Origin: Thalassospira mesophila
GTDB taxonomy: Bacteria; Pseudomonadota; Alphaproteobacteria; Rhodospirillales; Thalassospiraceae
Assembly (NCBI RefSeq): GCF_002115755.1
Contig: NZ_JFKA01000001.1
Span: 744,001 to 808,000, forward strand
Direction of reading: 5' to 3'
Length of the DNA: 64,000 nt
Position 1 is the stretch's first letter; each line of letters opens with the position of its first letter. The notes under the pieces are model-generated. The model did no database searches. It saw nothing but the letters and a program-made list of their open reading frames with translations, and was not told where the DNA came from. Below are positions 18,301-27,151 of this stretch, one piece after another. The position numbers were made by a program, and so were the translations under genes.

Positions 18301-18358
18301 CCCGACGGCCGCACGGCACGTATTGCACCGCACCGCCGACCAAGACAGGGCATTCCCC

Positions 18359-18808
18359 ATGGCAATGATCAGCGTTCAACAACACGATTTTGACCCCGGT
18401 TGCGAGCTTTCCGCCTTAACCGATGGCCGTACCGATATCGGGGCTGCTGTCAGTTTTGTTGGTTTGGTGCGCGACGTTGCCGGGAATGAAAATGTCAGCG
18501 CCATGACGCTGGAACATTATCCGGGCATGACCGAACGCCAGCTTGAAAAAATTGCCAGCGATGCTGCGGAACGCTGGCCGCTGGATGGGGTGCGCATTAT
18601 CCACCGGTTTGGCCGCTTGCTGGCGGGGGACCGCATTGTGCTGGTGATTACGCTATCGGCCCATCGCCGGGCGGCGTTTGAAGCCTGCGATTACATTATG
18701 GATTTTTTAAAAAGCCGCGCGCCGTTCTGGAAACGCGAAGAAACCGATGGTGGCGAAAAATGGGTTGCCGCCAAAGCGGGCGATGAAGACGATTTGGGGC
18801 GCTGGTAA
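18359..18808 (+). CDS. moaE: Molybdopterin synthase catalytic subunit
   Basis: Large subunit of molybdopterin synthase, which inserts the dithiolene sulfurs using thiocarboxylated MoaD. 149 residues. Typical blocks are SFVGLVRD, TLEHYPGM, RIIHRFGRL, HRRAAFEACDYIMDFLK and APFWKREE with the active-site lysines. The start is ATG 18359. moaD, usually directly upstream in the alphaproteobacterial pgsA-moaD-moaE order, is absent here, since only 58 nt separate pgsA from moaE. Confidence 0.94.
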   Translation: MAMISVQQHDFDPGCELSALTDGRTDIGAAVSFVGLVRDVAGNENVSAMTLEHYPGMTERQLEKIASDAAERWPLDGVRIIHRFGRLLAGDRIVLVITLSAHRRAAFEACDYIMDFLKSRAPFWKREETDGGEKWVAAKAGDEDDLGRW

Positions 18809-18828
18809 CCTGTAAAACCGGCGCAGCC

Positions 18829-19119
18829 CTAAACCGGGACGTAATTTTTCACAATATCCAAAAACTCGGTCAAACCTGCTTGCAAGGCGGCCCCGTTTTG
18901 CACCTTGGCGGTCAGGGCATTTATTTTTGTAATGTCGGCGGGGTTAATGGTGATGTCTTGTGCGACCTGACGATCGCGCAACTTGATAACGGCATTGGCA
19001 GCCTGATTGCGGCTGGCCGCCAGCGTGGTTTTCTGAGTGATATTTGCCGCCTGATAGTGGGCATCAAGGGCAGAAAATGCTGAGATTGCGGCGCTGATCA
19101 GGTTGGTTAAATCCGACAT
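18829..19119 (-). CDS. Small helical protein of unknown function (96 aa)
   Basis: Not recognised. 96 residues from ATG 19119, preceded by GGAGTCCCC. Alanine-rich with many Ile/Leu/Asn, predicted helical, no cysteine, no signal peptide or membrane segment. It lies 69 nt after the lipoprotein gene on the same strand, and the two probably form an operon. The ordered composition and ribosome site support a real gene. It might be a cytoplasmic partner of the lipoprotein or independent of it. Confidence 0.6.
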   Translation of the reverse strand: MSDLTNLISAAISAFSALDAHYQAANITQKTTLAASRNQAANAVIKLRDRQVAQDITINPADITKINALTAKVQNGAALQAGLTEFLDIVKNYVPV

Positions 19120-19188
19120 AGGGGACTCCGGTGATCTGTTTTTGAAACGGCATATCAAGGGGCATGTGAAGCAGCATATGAAGCAGTG

Positions 19189-20046
19189 CTAGGGTTGGGC
19201 CTGTTTGGTGATGCTATCCATCATGCTGCGGGCTTTTTGTTTAAGCTGGCTTTCGCTTAAATCCCGGTTTTCGGCCACAAGTCGCAATCCTTTGTCGATG
19301 CCGACCAGCACGGTTTGCGTGCTGATTTTATCGTAATTTTCGATCTGGTTTTGCAACTGCTCGCCCAACTGGCCTGCGGTAACAAAATGGTGCAGGGCAT
19401 TTTGATACGCGGTTTTTTCATCCCGGTTCAGGTTTTGCCATTGTTGCCACCACTCCTTGATCTGGCTGGTGCGGGCGGCCTCGGGCAGGGATGAGTTGCT
19501 GTGGATTTTGTTAATACTGGCCACCAATGCATCGCGGCGCACCAGAAATACCGGCGGCGATGTACCCAGTGTTTGCGCCAGCGACGCCAGTTGGCTGCGC
19601 AGTTTGCGCAATAACGGTGCCGATGCCTTGATGGTGCTTGCACCAAAAATGTCATCCTGACCAATATCGCTGAAAATGGCGGCGAAGCTTTGATACTGGG
19701 TGCGCAGATTTGCCATTTCATGCTGCCAGCGGGCATTCTCCGCCGGGTCAATCGTGATGGCATCGGGGTTAATCAGGATCGGCAGGTTTTGCGCGGTCAG
19801 GGTGCCGGTAAATTGCGCCAGGTTGGCAATGAAACCGGCTTGCTGCGCATCGCGACTGCGTATCGGCGCACTGAATTGGGCCGTGCGCAAATCATTCAGG
19901 GCGGAAATCGCCTGACCGGTTTCAACGCCAAACTGATGGGCTGAAAGTTTCAGGGCATCGGCCTTTTGCGCGCATGCCGCCAGCAAAGCCAGCATCGCGC
20001 AGATGCAGCCCCGCCGGATCTGTTTTTTAACCCCGTAAATATCCAT
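19189..20046 (-). CDS. Predicted lipoprotein of unknown function
   Basis: 285 residues. A basic N-terminus (KKQIRR) and hydrophobic stretch end in the lipobox LAAC with Cys25, so it should be lipid-anchored, and the residue after Cys (Ala) predicts outer-membrane sorting. The mature part is long, mainly helical, Gln/Leu/Ala-rich, suggesting an elongated bundle, with no domain I recognise. The start is preceded by GGGGGACGCAGG. It is directly next to the MITE-like element and upstream of the 96-residue gene. Confidence 0.7.
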   Translation of the reverse strand: MDIYGVKKQIRRGCICAMLALLAACAQKADALKLSAHQFGVETGQAISALNDLRTAQFSAPIRSRDAQQAGFIANLAQFTGTLTAQNLPILINPDAITIDPAENARWQHEMANLRTQYQSFAAIFSDIGQDDIFGASTIKASAPLLRKLRSQLASLAQTLGTSPPVFLVRRDALVASINKIHSNSSLPEAARTSQIKEWWQQWQNLNRDEKTAYQNALHHFVTAGQLGEQLQNQIENYDKISTQTVLVGIDKGLRLVAENRDLSESQLKQKARSMMDSITKQAQP

Positions 20047-20133
20047 CCTGCGTCCCCCGATTGCGCCATGTTCAGGTCGATTGACGCAGCAGCGGAGGTT
20101 TTGTGATGGATGCAGCAGGGATAGGCGGGCGAT

Positions 20134-20400
20134 TAGAGCATATTTCCTTTAATAAGACCCATTCTGCCCGCGCATTTTGCTGCTCGGCTACGTCGAAATC
20201 CTTGTCCGTAACCCCGTTACGCCCTGCTGACTTCTCCTTGCCGAGCAGCAAAATGCGCGGGCCCGGAGGGTTTAATTTTGACGGCGTTTGACGGCGTTAC
20301 ACCGCTTGCCCGATGCGCCGCATCGCGCGGCGCGCTGTGCCTTGCCAAACGGCACGTCAAAATTAAACAAAATGGGTCTTATTAAAGGAAACATGCTCTA
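20134..20400. mobile_element. MITE-like element, 267 bp, with 30-bp terminal inverted repeats
   Basis: The ends 20134-20163 and 20371-20400 are inverted copies matching at 29 of 30 positions, both starting with TA, which suggests a TA target as in IS630/Tc1-type elements. Inside are a perfect 23-bp inverted repeat (20166-20188 / 20240-20262, containing CGCATTTTGCTGCTCGG) and a perfect 14-bp one (20270-20283 / 20355-20368, GTTTAATTTTGACG). No coding capacity for a transposase, so movement would need one elsewhere. The right end overlaps the metW stop codon TAG. Confidence 0.75.
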
Positions 20401-21069
20401 GCCCTTTTTGCTCAGCATGAACAAGGCCTGATTGCCAAAAAAATTGGCCAGGTTTGAATGGCTGCCAAGGCTGACCTTTGAGCCGCTTTCATTAAGCACC
20501 ATGGATCGTTCAATGATCAGATCCATGTCTTTGCACAGGGCGACAAAGTCGCGCACGGTGCAGAAATGGATGTTGGGTGTTTCGTACCACATGATTGGCA
20601 GGTTGGGGTTTTGCGGCATGCGGCCATGAAACATCAAATCAAACCGGGCCCGCCAATGGCCGAAATTGGGAAAGGATACAATTGCCTTGCGGCCAATGCG
20701 CAGCAATTCGGCCAGCACTTCGCGCGGGCGGTTGGTTGCCTGCAAGGTTTGGCTTAAAATCGCGTAATCAAAGGCATCGTTGGGGTAATCGTGCAAATCG
20801 CGGTCGGCGTCGCCCTGCATAACGGGCAGGCCCTGCGCCACACAATTGCGCACGCCTTCGTTTGAAAGTTCCAGCCCGCGACCATCGACCTTTTTGGTGC
20901 GTTTTAAATAACCCAGCAATTCGCCGTCGCCACAGCCGATATCAAGCACGCGCGTGCCCGGTTCCACCATGTCGGCAATTAATTGCAAATCAACGCGGAT
21001 GCGATCGGACGGGGCGGTGGCGGTGGCAGTGCCGTTCTGGGCTGCGGTTTGTGAGGATATTTGTGTCAT
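20398..21069 (-). CDS. metW: Methionine biosynthesis protein MetW
   Basis: Class I methyltransferase-like partner of MetX. 223 residues; the Rossmann motif VLDIGCGDGELLGYL is near 41-55, with the MetW-typical SQTLQATNRP and FPNFGHWRARF. The first ~25 residues are a low-complexity Ala/Thr/Gln extension. It follows metX with 4 nt between. MetW forms a complex with MetX and raises its activity in proteobacteria studied. The stop codon is formed at the boundary with the MITE-like element (TA of the target plus G of the element). Confidence 0.93.
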   Translation of the reverse strand: MTQISSQTAAQNGTATATAPSDRIRVDLQLIADMVEPGTRVLDIGCGDGELLGYLKRTKKVDGRGLELSNEGVRNCVAQGLPVMQGDADRDLHDYPNDAFDYAILSQTLQATNRPREVLAELLRIGRKAIVSFPNFGHWRARFDLMFHGRMPQNPNLPIMWYETPNIHFCTVRDFVALCKDMDLIIERSMVLNESGSKVSLGSHSNLANFFGNQALFMLSKKG

Positions 21070-21073
21070 AATC

Positions 21074-22231
21074 TTAATTCAATCCGCGCGCTTCGGCGGC
21101 CCCTTGGATAAAGCCGCTAAGAACCATGTGAAAATCGGGTTCATCAAGCAAAAAGGCGTCGTGGCCCTTGTCGCTTTCAATTTCCACACAACTGACATTG
21201 CACGACGCCGCATTCAGCGCATGGGCCAAACGGCGGCTTTCGGCGGTGGTAAAACACCAGTCCGACGAAAATGAAATGATGCAAAACCGCGTGTTCGAGC
21301 CCCGAAATGCCTCGGCCAGACGGCCATCAAATTCCACCGACAGGTCGAAATAATCCATCGCCCGGGTGATATAAAGGTAACTGTTGGCATCAAACCGGTC
21401 GACAAAGGATTTGCCCTGATGGCGCAAATAGCTTTCGACCTGAAAATCATGATCGAAGCTATAAGTAATTGCGCCGCGATTTTGCAATTTACGGCCAAAT
21501 TTGCGATGCAAAACCGGTTCGGACAAATAGGTGATGTGCGCTGTCATCCGCGCCACCGCCAGGCCACGGGCGGGTTTTTTGCCTTCGAGCAAATAATTGC
21601 CGCCACACCAGTCGGGGTCGGCCATTACCGCCTGTCGGCCCACTTCGTGAAAGGCAATGTTTTGCGCTGAATGGCGATAGGATGTGGCAATGGGGGCGGC
21701 GGCAAAAACCCGGTCGGGAAAGCTTTTGCACCATTCGAGCACCTGCATCCCGCCCATGGATCCGCCAATAACGGCAAACAGGGTATCGATGCCCATATGG
21801 TCAATCAGCATCGCCTGCGCGCGCACCATATCGGCAATGGTGATGACGGGAAAATCCAGTCCCCACGGCTTGCCGGTTTCGGGGTTGGTTTCCTTGGGGC
21901 CGGTGCTGCCAAGGCAGCCGCCAATCACGTTGGTGCAAATAACAAAGTATTTTTCGGTATCAATAATTTTGCCGGGGCCAACAATGGCGCGCCACCAGCC
22001 TTCCTTGCCGGTAATCGGGTGGACGTCGTCGGCAACATACTGGTCGCCGGTTAAGGCGTGGCACACCAGAACGGCGTTGGATTTATTGGCATTAAGCGCG
22101 CCATAGGTTTGATAGGCCAGCGTAAACGGGCCAAAATCAACACCGCTATCCAGGCGCAATTTGTCGGTTTCGCCCAGCACAATCTGATGGCCAGGCAGGG
22201 CGCGGCGCGAAAGCGGGGCAGAAATGGACAT
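21074..22231 (-). CDS. metX: Homoserine O-acyltransferase (MetX)
   Basis: Activates homoserine with acetyl-CoA or succinyl-CoA for methionine synthesis. 385 residues, alpha/beta-hydrolase fold. The nucleophile elbow GGSMGGMQ carries the catalytic serine, and the Asp and His of the triad lie in the C-terminal part (FSSDWCF and DKGHDAF). The ATG at 22231 is preceded by AAGGAAG, better than the further upstream in-frame codon. Acyl-donor choice cannot be decided from motifs alone. I looked for a SAM-II riboswitch upstream and did not find one. Confidence 0.94.
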   Translation of the reverse strand: MSISAPLSRRALPGHQIVLGETDKLRLDSGVDFGPFTLAYQTYGALNANKSNAVLVCHALTGDQYVADDVHPITGKEGWWRAIVGPGKIIDTEKYFVICTNVIGGCLGSTGPKETNPETGKPWGLDFPVITIADMVRAQAMLIDHMGIDTLFAVIGGSMGGMQVLEWCKSFPDRVFAAAPIATSYRHSAQNIAFHEVGRQAVMADPDWCGGNYLLEGKKPARGLAVARMTAHITYLSEPVLHRKFGRKLQNRGAITYSFDHDFQVESYLRHQGKSFVDRFDANSYLYITRAMDYFDLSVEFDGRLAEAFRGSNTRFCIISFSSDWCFTTAESRRLAHALNAASCNVSCVEIESDKGHDAFLLDEPDFHMVLSGFIQGAAEARGLN

Positions 22232-22261
22232 AAACGTTGTCTTCCTTTGCACGGGCATATG

Positions 22262-22292
22262 GGGCGCGCCAAACGTCGCGCCCGCCTTTTTT
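22262..22292 (+). terminator. Plus-strand hairpin with T run between metX and the chorismate mutase gene
   Basis: GGGCGCG (22262-22268) pairs with CGCGCCC (22277-22283), followed by GCC and six T on the plus strand. No plus-strand gene ends here. It may insulate the following aromatic operon from read-through, or form part of the metX 5' leader on the other strand. Confidence 0.45.
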
Positions 22293-22393
22293 GTTCGTTC
22301 CAGTTAGGAACAGGCATGCTTTTAGTCAATCTTTTCTTTGCAAATGGCGGGTAGTTCCCTAAAACTGAGCGCCGTTTGGCAAAAGAGTGGATC

Positions 22394-23284
22394 ATGGCGC
22401 AAAACGACGAAAATTTGGCAAATCTTGACCTTAACGAGCTGCGCGCTGAAATCGACGAGATCGATCAGGCGATGCAGGCATTGATCATTCGCCGTACCCG
22501 TGTGGTGCAGGCCGTTGGCGCGTTCAAGGACCGGCAGATTGCACAGGGCAGCAAGGTGCATGTGCCTTACCGCCCTGCGCGCGAGGCCCGGATCATGCGC
22601 ACATTGGTGCGCCGCCACGACGGGGCCTTTCCCAAAACCGCCCTTATTCAAATATGGCGGGAACTGATTGCGGCAGGTACGCGCCTTGAAGCGCCCTATA
22701 CGGTTGCGCTGTGCCGCGATGCCGACGGGCAGGATTGCTGGGAACTGGCCCGGCTTAATTTTGGCTGCCTTAATGAAATTGTCGAATTTGACAGCCAGCT
22801 TGAAGCCATTCATGCACTCGAAGATGGTCGGGCCGCTGTCGGTGTGTTTCCCGCCCCGGTACCGGGCGAAGGCCATTCATGGTGGCCGCTGATTGGCCCT
22901 GAAAGTGCGGTTCGGGTCGTGTCAAAGCTGCCCTTTGGCGGGCGGCCCGTTGGGCGCGGTGAAGATACCGAAGGGTTTGTTCTGGCCGCGATTGAGCTGG
23001 AAGAAAGTGGCGATGACCGCACCCTGTTTGTGGTGACGGTGGATCTGCCCGGTGACGAGGCCGCCTTGCGCAAAGATTTTGCCAAAGCCTGCCCCGGTTC
23101 GGCAATCCTTGGCGTTTTTACCCCCGATGCGACAAACCATTGTTTTGTCCTTGTTGATGTGCCCGGATTCCTTTGTAATCAGGGCGAAAATTTTCGACGC
23201 ACCCTTTTGGATCATGGATTGAAATGTGGTGATGTGCGGGTGTTGGGGGCTTATGGTGTTCCGATCCCGGCCGACGAAATGTAA
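22394..23284 (+). CDS. AroQ-type chorismate mutase with degenerate prephenate dehydratase/ACT C-terminus
   Basis: 296 residues. Residues about 12-100 are a helical AroQ chorismate mutase with the expected Arg/Lys pattern (LRAEIDEID, RRTRVVQAVGAFK, YRPAREARIM). The C-terminal ~190 residues resemble the end of PheA-type P-proteins: an EGF tripeptide stands where dehydratases have TRF, then an ACT-like stretch (PGDEAAL, FVLVDVPG) ends in VRVLGAYG. The dehydratase body is shortened, so only the mutase (chorismate to prephenate) is expected to work. First gene of the unit with hisC and tyrA. Confidence 0.8.
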   Translation: MAQNDENLANLDLNELRAEIDEIDQAMQALIIRRTRVVQAVGAFKDRQIAQGSKVHVPYRPAREARIMRTLVRRHDGAFPKTALIQIWRELIAAGTRLEAPYTVALCRDADGQDCWELARLNFGCLNEIVEFDSQLEAIHALEDGRAAVGVFPAPVPGEGHSWWPLIGPESAVRVVSKLPFGGRPVGRGEDTEGFVLAAIELEESGDDRTLFVVTVDLPGDEAALRKDFAKACPGSAILGVFTPDATNHCFVLVDVPGFLCNQGENFRRTLLDHGLKCGDVRVLGAYGVPIPADEM

Positions 23285-23329
23285 ACGACCAAACGACCAT
23301 ACGAATATTTCCCCAGGGAGTTTCCTGTT

Positions 23330-24427
23330 ATGACTGCGCCCACCCCCCGTCCCGGTATCCTTGATATTGCCCCTTATGTTGGTGGTAAATCCAGCTCAGC
23401 AGGTGCCACCCGCGTGATCAAGCTGTCGTCCAACGAAGGCGCGCTTGGCCCCAGCCCCAAGGCCATCGAAGCATTGCAAAAATCTGCCACCAGACTGCAT
23501 CGATATCCCGACGGCGGCAGTGATATTCTGCGCGCGAAACTGGCGGAAAAATACGATCTGGAATTTGATCAGATCGTATGTGGTGCCGGGTCTGACGAAC
23601 TGATTACGCTGTTGATTCGGGCCTATGCCGGGCCGGGCGATGAAGTGCTGTATTCACAGCATGGCTTCCTGATGTATCCGATTGCGGCCAAGGGTGTGGG
23701 GGCGGTGCCGGTCACGGCGGCTGAAACCAACATGACAGCCAGTGTTGATTCTATTTTGGCAGCAGTCACCGATAAAACCAAAATCGTGTTTGTTGCCAAC
23801 CCCAACAACCCGACCGGGACCTATATTACCTCGGCCGAGGTCGCACGCCTGCGTGATGGCCTGCGCGAAGATATTTTGCTGGTGGTTGATGCTGCCTATG
23901 CCGAATTTATGACCGGCCAGGAAGATTATACCGCCGGGGCCGAACTGGTGGCCAAGGGTGACAATACGGTTATGACCCGGACATTTTCCAAAATTTATGG
24001 TTTGGGGGGTATTCGTCTGGGCTGGTGTTATGCCCCGCCCGCCATTGCCGATGTGTTGCAACGCCTGCGCAACCCGTTCAATGTTGGTTTGCCGTCACAA
24101 GAAGCCGGTGTTGCCGCCCTTGAAGACGACGATTTTGTGAATGCCTGCGTGCGCCATAACTCGGAAACACGGGAATGGTTCCGCGAGGAAATTAACAAAT
24201 TGTCGGGTTTGAAGGCCCATCCGTCCTATGGCAATTTTGTCATGGTTGAATTCCCGATGGCTGAAGGCAAAAACGCCGATGCCGCCAACGAGTTCATGAT
24301 GGCGCGTGGGGTTATTCCGCGCAAAATCGGCGCGTATGGCTTGCCGCAAATGTTGCGTATTTCAATCGGCACGCTTGAAGAAATGCAGATCTGTCTGCAA
24401 ACAATCAAAGATTTTATAGCGAATTAA
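23330..24427 (+). CDS. hisC: Histidinol-phosphate / aromatic aminotransferase (HisC-like)
   Basis: PLP-dependent class I/II aminotransferase, 365 residues. KLSSNEGALGPSPKA at the N-terminus, VANPNNPTGTY, VVDAAYAEF and the Schiff-base lysine in TFSKIYGLGGIRLGW are present. The ATG follows AGGGAG. Its place between chorismate mutase and TyrA suggests it also transaminates phenylpyruvate or 4-hydroxyphenylpyruvate (or prephenate). tyrA begins 1 nt after the stop. Confidence 0.92.
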   Translation: MTAPTPRPGILDIAPYVGGKSSSAGATRVIKLSSNEGALGPSPKAIEALQKSATRLHRYPDGGSDILRAKLAEKYDLEFDQIVCGAGSDELITLLIRAYAGPGDEVLYSQHGFLMYPIAAKGVGAVPVTAAETNMTASVDSILAAVTDKTKIVFVANPNNPTGTYITSAEVARLRDGLREDILLVVDAAYAEFMTGQEDYTAGAELVAKGDNTVMTRTFSKIYGLGGIRLGWCYAPPAIADVLQRLRNPFNVGLPSQEAGVAALEDDDFVNACVRHNSETREWFREEINKLSGLKAHPSYGNFVMVEFPMAEGKNADAANEFMMARGVIPRKIGAYGLPQMLRISIGTLEEMQICLQTIKDFIAN

Positions 24428-24428
24428 A

Positions 24429-25466
24429 ATGACCAGTTCCGCATCGACGACCCCGCTGTTTGACAAAGTTGCATTTATTGGCATGGGCCTGATTGGGTCT
24501 TCCATGGCACGTCGCATGATCCGCGACGGTCTGGCAGGCAGCATCAGCTGTGCCGTGCGTTCCGAAGCCACCCGTGACCGGGTGTTGGAACTGGGCATTG
24601 CCAATTATGCCTATTGCGACATCGAAAGCGCGGTCAAAGACGCGGATCTGGTAATGCTGTGCGTGCCGGTGGGCATTAACGAAACCATCGGCCAGCAGCT
24701 TGAAGGCCACCTTAAACCGGGTTGCATCGTTTCCGATGTTGGCTCGGTCAAACAGGCGGTTATTCGCGATATTGCCCCGCATCTGGGCGAAGGGGTGCAT
24801 TTTGTCCCCGGCCATCCGCTGGCCGGGACGGAGCATTCCGGCCCCGATGCGGGCTTTCCTGAACTGTTTGAAGGGCGCTGGTGCATTTTAACACCGATCC
24901 CCGGCGTGCCCGATGCCGCCAATGCCAAGGTTCAGGCCTTGTGGGAAGCCTGCGGCATGCGGGTGGAATGCATGGATGCCGATCATCATGATCGCATTTT
25001 GGGCATTACATCACATTTACCCCATCTGATTGCCTACACCATTGTCGGCACCGCAACCGACCTTGAAGATGCAATGCGCCAGGAAGTGATCAAGTTTTCG
25101 GCCTCGGGCTTTCGGGATTTTACCCGTATTGCCGCGTCTGACCCGACCATGTGGCGCGATGTGTTTTTAAACAATCGCGAAGCCGTGCTGGAGGTTTTAG
25201 GGCGTTTTCAGGAAGACCTGATGGCCCTGCAACGCGCCATTCGCTGGGGCGAGGGTGACAAACTGTTCGAGCTTTTTTCGCGCACCCGCGAAATTCGCCG
25301 GGGCATTGTCGATGCCGGGCAATATTTTACCAATTTCTCGGCCGAGGGCGAAGACCGCCAGTCTGACGAAAGCGGGAAAAGCAAAAAGCCCAAACCGGAT
25401 GCGAGCACCAATCCTGATGCTGCGTCTGATTCTGTTCCTGATTCTGATCCCAAGCTCGACGCATAA
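24429..25466 (+). CDS. tyrA: Prephenate/arogenate dehydrogenase family protein
   Basis: Oxidative decarboxylation of prephenate or arogenate in tyrosine synthesis. 345 residues. N-terminal Rossmann motif FIGMGLIGSSMA, then GHPLAGTEHSG with the active-site histidine, and the helical dimerisation domain with SHLPHLIAY. The last ~40 residues are a low-complexity Lys/Pro then Asp/Ser tail of unknown role. Cofactor and substrate preference are not evident. A good terminator follows. Confidence 0.93.
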   Translation: MTSSASTTPLFDKVAFIGMGLIGSSMARRMIRDGLAGSISCAVRSEATRDRVLELGIANYAYCDIESAVKDADLVMLCVPVGINETIGQQLEGHLKPGCIVSDVGSVKQAVIRDIAPHLGEGVHFVPGHPLAGTEHSGPDAGFPELFEGRWCILTPIPGVPDAANAKVQALWEACGMRVECMDADHHDRILGITSHLPHLIAYTIVGTATDLEDAMRQEVIKFSASGFRDFTRIAASDPTMWRDVFLNNREAVLEVLGRFQEDLMALQRAIRWGEGDKLFELFSRTREIRRGIVDAGQYFTNFSAEGEDRQSDESGKSKKPKPDASTNPDAASDSVPDSDPKLDA

Positions 25467-25480
25467 CCTGCCTGATAGAT

Positions 25481-25508
25481 AGAGGCCTGTTTTAACGGGC
25501 CTCTTTTT
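25481..25508 (+). terminator. Intrinsic terminator after tyrA
   Basis: AGAGGCC / GGCCTCT stem (25481-25487 / 25498-25504) with a 10-nt loop and a run of T. Confidence 0.88.
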
Positions 25509-25576
25509 CGGTGCCAATGTTGTTTGGCAGTGACAAAGGCCGTAATCCACGGTGCTGCCCGCAAGGAACCCCAGTG

Positions 25577-26467
25577 ATGCCCGCACAAAATATATCGAAC
25601 CACCCGGCCTTTGCCCGGTTCATGCCGTTTGTGTTTGTCTTTTTGTGGAGCACGGGTTTTGTCGGTGCCAAATTTGGCCTGCCCTATGCCGAACCCTTTA
25701 CCTTTTTGCTGATCCGGTTTTTGCTGGTGATTGCCATTTTGCTGCCCGTGGTGTGGCTGATGCGCGCGCGCTGGCCCAAAACATGGGCCGAAACCCTGCA
25801 TATTGCAGTCGCCGGGATGCTGGTGCATGGCATTTATCTGGGTGGGGTTTTTGCCGCTATCCATCATGGTTTGCCCGCCGGTTTATCGGCCCTGATTGTC
25901 GGCATGCAGCCGGTTTTAACCGCATCGGTGGTGGGTGCGTTGCTGGGCGAACGGGTTACATCGCGGCAATGGTTGGGGCTGGCTTTGGGGCTGGTCGGTG
26001 TCGGTCTGGTGCTGGGGCCAAAAATTGGCGATGGGTCCGGCATTACCGTTGTTGGTGTGTTGCTGGCCCTTGGCGCCCTTTTGGGCATGACGGCAGGTAC
26101 GTTGTATCAAAAACGGTTTTGCACCGGCATGGATTTGCGTAGCGGCACGGTTATTCAATATATCGCGGCCAGTGTTTTGGTGGCCATTGCCGCCTTTTCG
26201 TTTGAAACCCGCCATGTTAACTGGACACTGGATTTTGCCATGGTTCTGGCGTGGCTGGTGCTGGTGTTATCCATCGGCGCGATCATGCTGCTGATGGTGC
26301 TGATCAAGCAGGGCGAAGCCACCCGGGTCGCCAGCATGTTTTATCTGGTGCCGCCCACGGCTGCTTTTTTTGCCTGGCTGTTATTTGATGAACAGATTGG
26401 CGTTTTGGGTTTTGTCGGTTTTGGGGTTGCCGCCCTTGGGGTGGCCATGGTGATGTCAAAACGTTAG
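25577..26467 (+). CDS. EamA/DMT-family transporter
   Basis: Inner-membrane protein of the drug/metabolite transporter superfamily, 296 residues with ten hydrophobic helices arranged as two EamA repeats. PFVFVFLWSTGFVGAKFGL opens repeat 1, and FYLVPPTAAFFAWLLFDE lies in repeat 2. Starts at ATG 25577 after AAGGA. Substrate unknown; relatives export amino acids or other metabolites. Confidence 0.88.
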   Translation: MPAQNISNHPAFARFMPFVFVFLWSTGFVGAKFGLPYAEPFTFLLIRFLLVIAILLPVVWLMRARWPKTWAETLHIAVAGMLVHGIYLGGVFAAIHHGLPAGLSALIVGMQPVLTASVVGALLGERVTSRQWLGLALGLVGVGLVLGPKIGDGSGITVVGVLLALGALLGMTAGTLYQKRFCTGMDLRSGTVIQYIAASVLVAIAAFSFETRHVNWTLDFAMVLAWLVLVLSIGAIMLLMVLIKQGEATRVASMFYLVPPTAAFFAWLLFDEQIGVLGFVGFGVAALGVAMVMSKR

Positions 26468-26513
26468 GGTCGGGATGATCAAACAGCACCAATAACGATC
26501 CGGGAGGATTTGA

Positions 26514-27083
26514 ATGACGGGCGATGCAGGCCGCGATGATAAATGGGTGTTTGGCTATGGCTCGCTGTTATGGCGGCCCGGTTTCACCTGCGAGGAACGC
26601 GCCCAGGCGCTGTTGCGCGATTATCACCGCTCATTTTGCATTTATTCCCATCATTACCGGGGCACGCCGGAAAATCCGGGGCTGGTTCTGGGCCTGTCAG
26701 CCGGGGGCGAATGCCACGGCATGGCGTTTCGCGTCAAACCGCAAAACTGGCCACTGGTCAAAGCCTATCTTGATGAACGCGAACTGGTGACCAACACCTA
26801 TATTCCGGCCGATGTGGATGTGGAACTGGCCGATGGCCGCCACGTTATTGCCCATACCTATGTGGCAGACCCGTCGCACCCGCAATATGCCGGTAACCTG
26901 CCCATGCGACAGGCGGCTGAAATTATTACCGCGGCCTATGGTAATGTTGGCCCCAATCTGGAATATCTTGAAAATACGGTCAGCCATCTTGATCAGATGG
27001 GCATTGTTGATCCGCCGTTACATGATTTGATGGATCTGGTGCGTCGCGAATATGGACAATTAAACATGGGGGCGGGGATTTAA
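26514..27083 (+). CDS. ChaC-like gamma-glutamylcyclotransferase
   Basis: 189 residues. WVFGYGSLLWRPGF is the substrate-binding YGSL motif of the gamma-glutamylcyclotransferase fold, and the conserved catalytic glutamate lies in YLDERELV. ChaC enzymes split glutathione into 5-oxoproline and Cys-Gly. The bacterial chaC name comes from genetic linkage to a calcium antiporter, and a CaCA gene is elsewhere in this window but not adjacent. The start follows a GGGAGGA. Confidence 0.9.
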   Translation: MTGDAGRDDKWVFGYGSLLWRPGFTCEERAQALLRDYHRSFCIYSHHYRGTPENPGLVLGLSAGGECHGMAFRVKPQNWPLVKAYLDERELVTNTYIPADVDVELADGRHVIAHTYVADPSHPQYAGNLPMRQAAEIITAAYGNVGPNLEYLENTVSHLDQMGIVDPPLHDLMDLVRREYGQLNMGAGI

Positions 27084-27151
27084 CCCGGCCTGACACATAA
27101 GGACCCTGCTGTGGCATATATGTGCCTTGCGGCAGGTTCGGGGGGAACTTG

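Noticed and set aside
20103..20291. 62-codon ORF inside the MITE-like element
   Set aside because: It reads through nested palindromes, has no ribosome site and no recognisable domain.
22232..22393. Possible SAM-II riboswitch upstream of metX
   Set aside because: The conserved SAM-II loop sequences are not seen on the minus strand; only a GC hairpin with T run in the opposite orientation is present.
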